Origin: Salinicoccus carnicancri Crm
GTDB taxonomy: Bacteria > Bacillota > Bacilli > Staphylococcales > Salinicoccaceae
NCBI RefSeq assembly: GCF_000330705.1
Contig: NZ_ANAM01000008.1
Span: 496,001-560,000 of the forward strand
Reading direction: 5' to 3'
DNA length: 64,000 nt
Part shown: positions 58,081 to 64,000 of the stretch, piece by piece
How the letters are laid out: each line of letters begins with the position of its first letter
Numbering within the stretch: position 1 is the stretch's first letter
Notes under the pieces: model-generated
The model's input: only the letters and a program-made list of their open reading frames with translations
Databases searched by the model: none
What the model was told of the DNA's origin: nothing
Made by a program: the position numbers and the translations under genes

Positions 58081-58935
58081 TTATTCGTTTAAAATATCCT
58101 GCATCGCTCCATGGACACTTGTTTTATAGATTTCTCCAAACTTTGCAAGGTGGACCATCAGAAGGTACAGGCGATAGAAACGAATCCGTTCCCAGGCACC
58201 TTCCGCTAGCGGATATTCAGCTTCATAGGCATCATAGAAGTCTCCCGAGAAGCCGCCGAACACTGTGGTTGCCCCGAGATCGAATTCCCGGTCGCCGTAC
58301 AGCGGGGACGGGTCGAAGAGTGCCGGCCTGCCGTCGGAAAGGAACATGTAATTACCCGCCCACAGATCTCCATGCAGGAGTGACGGATCGCTTGAATGTT
58401 CTGCCAGTTCTGCTGTCATGACATCCCGCACTTTCATGTAAGTTTCCGACTCCTCTGTTGTCCACAGCCCTTTATCCATGATTCTTTCCTTCAATACATC
58501 CATCCGCCGGGCGATGAAAAGTTCACTCCATGAATCTGTCCATCCGTTGTCGAATGAAATATTACCGCCTTCATGCGGCTGATCGAACCCGAAAATCCCG
58601 GCATTCTGATGTGTCTGATGCATCTTCGCCACCATCCGCCCCAGGTCTTTCTGGCTGCCTGCCCCTTCCTTCAGATAGGTCAGCAGCAGCCAGGCACCGT
58701 CGTCAAACTCTCCACTGCCTATGACTCTCGGAGCAGTGATGCCTGCCTCTTCAAATGCTTCGAGACCGGCGATTTCCGCGGCATAGAACGCTTCAGACTG
58801 CCCCGGCTGGACAAGGAGGAACTTCGGCTCATCGTCCGTTTCGACCCGGTAGGCATCGTTGACGTCTCCTCCTGCGACCGGGATGATATTCCTGATGCCG
58901 TCCAAAGGCAGTTTTTCAATCCATTCCTGATTCAA
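58081..58935 (-). CDS. Fructosamine-kinase family protein
   Basis: A 284-residue kinase of the FN3K family (PF03881). Seen: 'IIPVAGGDVNDAYRVETDDE' (nucleotide loop), 'KFLLVQPGQ', catalytic 'PSLLHGDLWAGNYMFLSDGR' and 'ALFDPSPLYGDREFDLGATT'. It phosphorylates ketoamine adducts (fructosamine or ribulosamine) and so helps repair glycated protein. Cytoplasmic, single gene. Confidence 0.9.
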   Translation of the reverse strand: MNQEWIEKLPLDGIRNIIPVAGGDVNDAYRVETDDEPKFLLVQPGQSEAFYAAEIAGLEAFEEAGITAPRVIGSGEFDDGAWLLLTYLKEGAGSQKDLGRMVAKMHQTHQNAGIFGFDQPHEGGNISFDNGWTDSWSELFIARRMDVLKERIMDKGLWTTEESETYMKVRDVMTAELAEHSSDPSLLHGDLWAGNYMFLSDGRPALFDPSPLYGDREFDLGATTVFGGFSGDFYDAYEAEYPLAEGAWERIRFYRLYLLMVHLAKFGEIYKTSVHGAMQDILNE

Positions 58936-58993
58936 TATATCCTCTCCTTACAATGGAATCTCATATGAATACTCTTCCCTTTTACCGCCAGAT

Positions 58994-59027
58994 TAAAAAG
59001 CGGCAGCCGGAATCCGGCTGCCGCTTT
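58994..59027. terminator. Terminator of the carnitine operon
   Basis: AAGCGGCAGCCGGA / TCCGGCTGCCGCTT perfect 14-bp arms (58997-59025), A run before and T run after; works in both directions. Confidence 0.92.
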
Positions 59028-59033
59028 TCAACA

Positions 59034-59504
59034 TCATCTTCTGATTCCTATTGTGCGTCCCATCTCTTTGATGTCGACGTCATTATCCTGCATGCTGTAG
59101 TAATCTGCGACCGTCCGTGCGAAAAATTCCGGAAACGGTGCCGGACGTCCCGTCTGCCTGTCCATCCCCATATACATGACTTCATATGCTGCACACTGGT
59201 CACCGTGTGGATCATGCAGTGTCATGAAGACATGCAGGCGTTTGGCGTCATAATCATGGATTCTGATCCGGACGGTGATCTCATCCCCGCCGAAGACTTC
59301 CTTCTGATAAACAATGTGATTCTCGAGTGTGAAGATTGTATAGGAAATCTCCTCGATCTTCTCCGTATCCAGTCCCATCTGTGCCAGCCATACCATGCCG
59401 GCATCACTGAACGCACGGCCGTATTCACCGTCGTTCATGTGGCCGTTGTGATCGACCCAGCCCATCGGGACGGTCGTTTTGTACTCATACGCTTTTACTG
59501 TCAT
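59034..59504 (-). CDS. cdhB: Hotdog thioesterase of the carnitine operon (betainyl-CoA thioesterase)
   Basis: A 156-residue 4-hydroxybenzoyl-CoA-type thioesterase: 'PMGWVDHNGHMNDGEYGRAF' has the catalytic region (D-H-N-G-H-M-N), followed by 'YTIFTLENHIVYQKEVFGGD' and 'HVFMTLHDPHGDQCAAYEVM'. In carnitine degradation this step frees glycine betaine from betainyl-CoA. Its start overlaps the stop of the carnitine dehydrogenase gene by 4 bp (ATGA), so it is translationally coupled. Function assigned mainly from operon context. Confidence 0.85.
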   Translation of the reverse strand: MTVKAYEYKTTVPMGWVDHNGHMNDGEYGRAFSDAGMVWLAQMGLDTEKIEEISYTIFTLENHIVYQKEVFGGDEITVRIRIHDYDAKRLHVFMTLHDPHGDQCAAYEVMYMGMDRQTGRPAPFPEFFARTVADYYSMQDNDVDIKEMGRTIGIRR

Positions 59505-60469
59505 AACTGAGCCGCCTTTTCATTTTTTCTCATCGCTTCAGTCTGAGTCAGCCAGTATTCTTCCGCCAGCTGTTTCACCTTAACCAGGAATTCATTGCGG
59601 TTCTGGTCGAGCTCGGACATCGTATAATCATTTGAAGAAGATTCACAACCGCTTACAACACTATCATACAGATTTTGTGTGAGTTCGGGGGCTTCAAGCT
59701 TCGTCCACGGCTTTTTGAGCGCCGGGCCGAACTGCTTCAGCATGTGGCGCATGCCGCCTTCACCGCCTGCCAGATGGAATGTCATGAACGGTCCGTGCTG
59801 GGCGTATCTCAGCCCCGCTCCGTGTGTGAATGCCTTGTCCACTTCCTCGGTCGTTGCAATGCCGTCATTGACGATATGGAGGGCCTCTCTCCACAGTGCC
59901 TCCATCAGGCGGTCTGCGATATGGCCCTCGATTTCCCTGCGTACATGAAGAACATCCATGCCGATACTTTCATATACCAGTTCCGCCTTTTTCACGTTCT
60001 CTTCGCTCGTCTTCCCGCCCGGAACGATTTCGACAAGCGGGAGTATATAGACCGGGTGGAACGGATGTGCCACGACAAAGCGTTCCGGATGGTTCAGGTT
60101 CTGCTGAAGTTCGGACGGCATGATGCCGGATGTACTTGAGCCGATCAGCGCCCCGGGGGGTGCATATGCATCGATTTGACGCAGCACAGTATCCTTGATG
60201 GATTCCACTTCAGGCACATTCTCCTGGATGACATCCGCGTCCTTCACCGCCTCCCCGAGGTTCGGTGTGAACGTCAGACGGTCGATGGATGCACCCGGTG
60301 CGAGCCCCAGCTGCTCGGCATACGGCCAGTTCTGCTCCACCTGCTTCATCATTGATTCATATGCACCATCAGCAAGGTCTGTTGCCACCACATCATGCCC
60401 ATGTGCGAGTATACGCGTAATCCAGCCGGAGCCGATGACGCCTGTTCCAACGATTGCGAACTTCATCAT
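59501..60469 (-). CDS. lcdH: L-carnitine 3-dehydrogenase
   Basis: A 322-residue member of the 3-hydroxyacyl-CoA dehydrogenase family. NAD-binding 'MMKFAIVGTGVIGSGWITRI'; catalytic region 'VQ/SSTSGIMPSELQ' ('LIGSSTSGIMPSELQQNLNH') and 'FVVAHPFHPVYILPLVEIVP' with the active histidine; C-terminal helical domain 'AFTHGAGLRYAQHGPFMTFH'. These are features of carnitine dehydrogenase (CdhA), which makes 3-dehydrocarnitine. Overlaps both neighbours by 4 bp. Confidence 0.9.
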   Translation of the reverse strand: MMKFAIVGTGVIGSGWITRILAHGHDVVATDLADGAYESMMKQVEQNWPYAEQLGLAPGASIDRLTFTPNLGEAVKDADVIQENVPEVESIKDTVLRQIDAYAPPGALIGSSTSGIMPSELQQNLNHPERFVVAHPFHPVYILPLVEIVPGGKTSEENVKKAELVYESIGMDVLHVRREIEGHIADRLMEALWREALHIVNDGIATTEEVDKAFTHGAGLRYAQHGPFMTFHLAGGEGGMRHMLKQFGPALKKPWTKLEAPELTQNLYDSVVSGCESSSNDYTMSELDQNRNEFLVKVKQLAEEYWLTQTEAMRKNEKAAQL

Positions 60470-61356
60470 TGGCCCCCTTTCGGATTCCTGAGATTATAGA
60501 ATTCGCGTGCTTCCTGTGGTGTCATCGGTTCCACGCCCTGTTCCTTCAGGATTTCCACAGCTTTCTCAACCAATGACTCATTCGTCGCCTTGACACCTTT
60601 GGCCATATATATATTATCTTCCAGCCCGACGCGCACATTGCCGCCGCGTTTTGCAGCTTCCTCGACTGTCGGCAGCTGCATGCGGCCGATGCCGAATGCA
60701 GACCAGTGGGCGTTTTCCGGAAGGCGTGTCTTGAAATATTCTATTGTTTCCGCATCATTTTCAGCCCCCCATGGAATACCGAGGCAGAATTGGAATAGGG
60801 GTTCGCCTTCAATGAGACCTTCTTTGATGAGCTGCTTGGCAAAAGCGATATGTCCGGTATCGAAGCATTCCAGCTCAGGCTTCACACCCGCATCCTTGAC
60901 GAGCTTCGCCTGCTGCCTCAGCCAGTCCGAAGGGCTCAGGTATACCGCATCACCGAAATTGACACTGCCGCAGTCGAGCGTACACATTTCCGGCAGCAGT
61001 GCACCGATTGGCTCGTGCCGCTCCTTGGGCGTCTGCATATCGGAACCCTCCCCGGCCTGGTACGGGTTGTCCATGTCCGGGATGAAGTCTCCGCCGCCGC
61101 CGGATGTCAGATTGATAACGACATCCTGGTCGGATTCACGGATCAGGCGGACCGCTTCACGGAACAGTTCAGTATCATGGCTGATGCCTCCTGTCTCAGG
61201 GTCACGCACATGCAGGTGGGCGACCGTCGCGCCGGCTTTCGCCGCCCTGATGGCAGAATCCGCTATCTCCTGTGGTGTCACCGGTACGTTTTCGTTCTTT
61301 TCCACTGTATCCCCAGCACCCGTAATCGCTGCGGTCAACATTACTTTTCTAGCCAA
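60466..61356 (-). CDS. cdhC: BKACE-family 3-dehydrocarnitine cleavage enzyme
   Basis: A 296-residue zinc TIM-barrel enzyme of the BKACE family (PF05853). Seen: 'VMLTAAITGAGDTVEKNENV', metal ligands in 'GATVAHLHVRDPETGGISHD', 'VVINLTSGGGGDFIPDMDNP', and 'GGNVRVGLEDNIYMAKGVKA'. It transfers the betaine part of 3-dehydrocarnitine to CoA, releasing acetoacetate. The start is TTG at 61356, 8 nt after GGAGG. First gene of the operon. Confidence 0.9.
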   Translation of the reverse strand: MARKVMLTAAITGAGDTVEKNENVPVTPQEIADSAIRAAKAGATVAHLHVRDPETGGISHDTELFREAVRLIRESDQDVVINLTSGGGGDFIPDMDNPYQAGEGSDMQTPKERHEPIGALLPEMCTLDCGSVNFGDAVYLSPSDWLRQQAKLVKDAGVKPELECFDTGHIAFAKQLIKEGLIEGEPLFQFCLGIPWGAENDAETIEYFKTRLPENAHWSAFGIGRMQLPTVEEAAKRGGNVRVGLEDNIYMAKGVKATNESLVEKAVEILKEQGVEPMTPQEAREFYNLRNPKGGQ

Positions 61357-61397
61357 AACAACTACCTCCGCTATTATTATTTTTTAACACGTCGGAT

Positions 61398-61426
61398 AGT
61401 ATACCAACCAGTCGGTATTTTTTCAA
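61398..61426 (-). promoter_or_regulatory. Carnitine operon promoter with TetR-type operator
   Basis: On the minus strand TTGAAA (61426-61421), a 17-bp spacer and TATACT (61403-61398). The spacer holds the imperfect palindrome ATACCAACCAGTCGGTAT (61401-61418, plus strand). The TetR gene lies just upstream on the same strand, and this position would give tight repression. Confidence 0.82.
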
Positions 61427-61445
61427 TGGTTCAGATGCTCTTTTT

Positions 61446-61982
61446 TTATTTTTCCGTATAGCTGCTCAGACGATCGAGCACCTTCCTGCGCATATCTTCA
61501 TCTATCGCATCCAGCCCGAACACCTCTGACAACCACAGGCCGTCCACTGCGAGGCGGATGATGGTGGCATCCACATTGTCGATTCCGTCCTGCTCTATCT
61601 TTTCCTGCCATCCGCTGTAAGTTTCCTGCAGTGGCGCAAGCAGTTCGCGGTTGATGCCCTGGGCGGCGAGCATGCCTGATGTGATGTTTGCATTATCCGC
61701 CCTGATCTGCCGTGTCGCTTCGATGAAAGCGCGCAGCCACCTGCCGTTGGATCCATCATCCGCAGCAAAATGGCTGTCCACATTATCACGGTACATCTGA
61801 TCGGCGTGCTCAACAAGACCGCGGATCAGTGCATCCTTGTTCCTGAAATGATAGATCAATCCGCCCTTGCTTACCCCTGCCCTTTCAGCGACGGCATCCA
61901 GCGTAAGAAAATCGCTGCCCTGTTCATTTACAATCCCTGCTGCCGCCTCCAGCAGCTGCATCTTTTTAGAAACCCTTGCCAT
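61446..61982 (-). CDS. TetR-family repressor of the carnitine operon
   Basis: A 178-residue regulator: the HTH is 'TLDAVAERAGVSKGGLIYHF' followed by 'RNKDALIRGLVEHADQMY'; the C-terminal helices form the ligand domain ('TRQIRADNANITSGMLAAQG', 'AVDGLWLSEVFGLD'). AGG and GGAAGG lie before ATG 61982 (61988 is an alternative start). It is on the same strand, immediately upstream of the carnitine genes, whose promoter has a palindromic operator. Carnitine or a dehydro derivative is the likely inducer, an inference. Confidence 0.88.
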   Translation of the reverse strand: MARVSKKMQLLEAAAGIVNEQGSDFLTLDAVAERAGVSKGGLIYHFRNKDALIRGLVEHADQMYRDNVDSHFAADDGSNGRWLRAFIEATRQIRADNANITSGMLAAQGINRELLAPLQETYSGWQEKIEQDGIDNVDATIIRLAVDGLWLSEVFGLDAIDEDMRRKVLDRLSSYTEK

Positions 61983-62178
61983 AATCATCCTGCCTTCCAA
62001 TACTGTTATTTGCATATATATTATAATAACCGAAAGTGACCTTGATATTAAACATGACGAATCATTCCATATACCATTTCTGATTCATGATCCCGGATTC
62101 TGCGACAGGACCACGGATGACATTGTTTTCCGATAAGGAAGATAATTTTCAAATATATTTCCGGCATCCTTTTTTAAA

Positions 62179-62203
62179 GTTTTTTTAGACCAGTGAAGGG
62201 TAA
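62179..62203 (+). promoter_or_regulatory. Candidate sigma-B promoter of the universal stress gene
   Basis: GTTTTT (62179-62184), 13-bp spacer, GGGTAA (62198-62203) fits the sigma-B pattern GTTTAA-N12-14-GGGTAT with two mismatches. Several TATAAT-like words nearer the gene could add a vegetative promoter. Confidence 0.55.
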
Positions 62204-62261
62204 AATCAAGTATAATACTATATACTTATAATCATACAATACAAAAAGGATGTGTTATTAG

Positions 62262-62684
62262 ATGTACAAAAGTATTCTCCTTCCCTATGATTTCGGTAAC
62301 TCCTTCAGCAACGTCCCCGATGAGCTTGCCAAACTGACTGGGGGAAGCAAGGATTCCAGAGTCACAATCTTCAACGTAATTTCGGAGACAGAACAGGCGG
62401 ACAACGTAAAATACCACGGTAAGCACTTTGAGGATATCACAAAGGACAAGGTTGAAGATCTCAAGCCCTTCACGGATCAACTGGATGAACTGGGCATCAA
62501 ATACAGAACTTCGTTCAAGACCGGCCGTATCATTCCGGAACTTATGAATGAAGTGAACGAGAATGATTATGAAATCGTCGTAATGAGCAACAAACGGTCA
62601 AAACGCGATATCAAGCATGTGCTGGGACATGTTACGCATAAACTGGCAAAGCGTGTCAACATACCGGTCCTCATCATCAAGTAA
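62262..62684 (+). CDS. Universal stress protein (UspA family)
   Basis: A 140-residue UspA-fold protein: start 'MYKSILLPYDFGNSFSNVPD', middle 'GIKYRTSFKTGRIIPELMNE', and end 'VLGHVTHKLAKRVNIPVLII' with the G-x-V-x-x-x-L tail. The ATP-binding glycine motif is partly kept ('SNKRSKRDIKHVLGHVTHKL'). AAAGGATG precedes the ATG. A hairpin with ATACCCGCC / GGCGGGTAT arms ends the unit. Confidence 0.9.
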   Translation: MYKSILLPYDFGNSFSNVPDELAKLTGGSKDSRVTIFNVISETEQADNVKYHGKHFEDITKDKVEDLKPFTDQLDELGIKYRTSFKTGRIIPELMNEVNENDYEIVVMSNKRSKRDIKHVLGHVTHKLAKRVNIPVLIIK

Positions 62685-62698
62685 ACACCGCGATATCA

Positions 62699-62752
62699 AA
62701 TACCCGCCAGCCTGCAATTGAGGAGCACCTCAAGCCCGGACCGGCGGGTATC
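62699..62752 (+). terminator. Hairpin after the universal stress gene
   Basis: ATACCCGCC / GGCGGGTAT outer arms with an inner GAGG/CCTC stem, followed by CTTTTC. Probable terminator with a branched top. Confidence 0.65.
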
Positions 62753-62899
62753 TTTTCATGCGAGTTTTAAATTTGAACAGATGCCCCGGTGCCGGGGATA
62801 TACAGCTTTGAGTCTCTGGAAACCGATGTATGTTAACAGGGATCTGCCCCCCGGTCCATACCCGTGAGAATCACGAACTCACCCCTGAATGACTCAACA

Positions 62900-63451
62900 T
62901 CATTGCCGATCGGGAACAATCATATGATACAACAGCCCGGTCCGTTCAGCAATTGTGCGTGCATCCTCCGGCTGGTCGCTTGCGAGCCACCATTCAATTA
63001 TCCCAAGCACACCGTACGAGAAGAAACGGGCGGCAACTTCCCTGTCCCTTTCACCTTCTATGAAGTCCTCCATCTCCACTCTCGTGTCATCGAGTATCAA
63101 TTGGAGGAAACGCTTGCGGAAATGTTCAGTGCTGTTCCCGCCGAGCATACTGGAGAAAAATATGAAATGCTTCTCTATGTATTCGAACCACAGGAACTCA
63201 GACTCACTGTGCTCAAGGCCGACACCCAGTTCAGTCCGGTATTTCAACGCCCCGATGTGCTCATCAATGACTGAATCCAGCAGATCATATTTATCTGTGT
63301 AATGCAGGTAGAACGTCTTGCGGGCAACATTCGCGCATCGCGTGATCTCCATGACAGAAATCTCTTCAAAGCTCTTCTGCTCAAGGAGGCCTGTCAATGC
63401 ACTCTTGATTGCATCTATCGATTTCGCGACTCTTCTGTCCGTCTGCTTCAT
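62900..63451 (-). CDS. TetR/AcrR-family regulator
   Basis: A 183-residue regulator: 'TDRRVAKSIDAIKSALTGLL' then HTH 'SFEEISVMEITRCANVARKT' and 'FYLHYTDKYDLLDSVIDEHI', the pattern of the AcrR subgroup with a TetR_C_8-like ligand domain. It is divergent from the DUF6176 gene with about 190 bp between, so it may control that gene. Ligand unknown. Confidence 0.88.
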   Translation of the reverse strand: MKQTDRRVAKSIDAIKSALTGLLEQKSFEEISVMEITRCANVARKTFYLHYTDKYDLLDSVIDEHIGALKYRTELGVGLEHSESEFLWFEYIEKHFIFFSSMLGGNSTEHFRKRFLQLILDDTRVEMEDFIEGERDREVAARFFSYGVLGIIEWWLASDQPEDARTIAERTGLLYHMIVPDRQ

Positions 63452-63637
63452 AATCAGGAAATCCCCATTTCAAATTATTACTCATAAAAGGTCTGTGTGG
63501 GTATTAATTCACAGTTCCATCAAAACTGGTTATAGTATTACATGGAATCCATGGTATATATTATATACAAATGTGTGATTCGCAGGCAAATCTGTAAAGG
63601 GTGGACCATTCCTTTACACAGCCGGAAGGAGGCAATT

Positions 63638-63979
63638 ATGAGAGTAGAACTGACAAAGTTCAGAGTAAAACCGGGCAAAAGCGAATGTGTGGATGAGTGG
63701 TTCGAATATATGCACAACCACATGGATGATGTACTGCTCGGCCTCGAAGGTGAGAAAATGTATGTCGAGACGATTTTCCGTGAAAAATTCGACAACCGGG
63801 AATATCTGTACTGGTACAGTGTACAGGATGATAAAAACCCGGAAGCGATAGAAGACGCATACATCGACCAGAAGCACATCGAATTCATGGACGAATGCAT
63901 CGACAAGACATTCCGGCCGGATGACATGGAAGCGGAAGTCATGATGATGCCGGAAAAAGTACGCGAAGTGATGAAATAA
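63638..63979 (+). CDS. DUF6176 family protein
   Basis: A 113-residue soluble protein: 'MRVELTKFRVKPGKSECVDE', 'VETIFREKFDNREYLYWYSV' and 'IDQKHIEFMDECIDKTFRPD'. The pattern resembles dimeric alpha/beta-barrel monooxygenase-like folds collected as DUF6176. AAGGAGG lies 6 nt before ATG 63638; an in-frame start at 63542 is less likely. It is the last complete gene of the window and faces away from a TetR regulator. Confidence 0.8.
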   Translation: MRVELTKFRVKPGKSECVDEWFEYMHNHMDDVLLGLEGEKMYVETIFREKFDNREYLYWYSVQDDKNPEAIEDAYIDQKHIEFMDECIDKTFRPDDMEAEVMMMPEKVREVMK

Positions 63980-64000
63980 GCTTAACCACCTTGTCCCCCT

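Overview
The host DNA is about half G+C and its proteins look like those of a salt-adapted member of the Staphylococcaceae; a Salinicoccus-like organism is my best guess. The reasons are Firmicute ribosome sites (AAGGAGG-type), a staphylococcal-type ribosomal protein L33, a BCCT osmolyte transporter, a carnitine-to-betaine operon, Zur, Fur, LexA and CcpA type operators, and a kip/pxp operon like that of Bacillus. No rRNA or tRNA gene was seen.

Layout. 1-4.6 kb: start of a lactonase-like gene, an SOS-controlled yolD, a folD-like gene, rpmG, a Zur-controlled zinc-binding lipoprotein, an array of 29-bp palindromes repeated every 41 bp, a small membrane protein and a possible sRNA. 4.61-17.53 kb: a 12.9-kb A+T-rich mobile element inserted by a large serine recombinase inside yjbQ. 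The two gene halves lie at the two ends and join perfectly if the element is removed. 17.7-25 kb: DUF2188 protein, MutT, a divergent secreted-peptide/RRNPP-regulator pair, acetyltransferase, Fe-alcohol dehydrogenase, and the N-acetylglucosamine genes nagE and nagA around a CRE site. 25-40 kb: BCCT transporter, aldehyde dehydrogenase with DUF779, CapA, AlkA, M23 peptidase, an iron-type binding lipoprotein, VanZ, two ABC systems, and nagB. 40.6-49.3 kb: pyroglutamate metabolism (pcp, a peptide-binding lipoprotein, then a seven-gene operon pxpB-pxpC-accB-accC-pxpA-ycsG-ycsI). 49.4-58.9 kb: M20 amidohydrolase, Fur-controlled flavin reductase, macrolide-phosphotransferase-like kinase, CPBP protease, DUF429, AraC/GyrI regulator, pseudouridine synthase, lipoprotein, CHAD protein, fructosamine kinase. 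59-64 kb: carnitine degradation operon with its TetR repressor, universal stress protein, a second TetR regulator, DUF6176.

The mobile element is the most unusual part. It carries the integrase, a second small serine recombinase, a helicase-like ATPase, several unrecognised genes with helix-turn-helix motifs, a 2.2-kb block with no credible gene, and a two-gene DUF4145/PIN-domain module that may be a defence system. Outside that module the element is almost free of the dinucleotide CG (about 16 in 10.9 kb by my reading) although GC dinucleotides are common. The DUF4145/PIN pair is about four times richer in CG, so it was probably added later as cargo.
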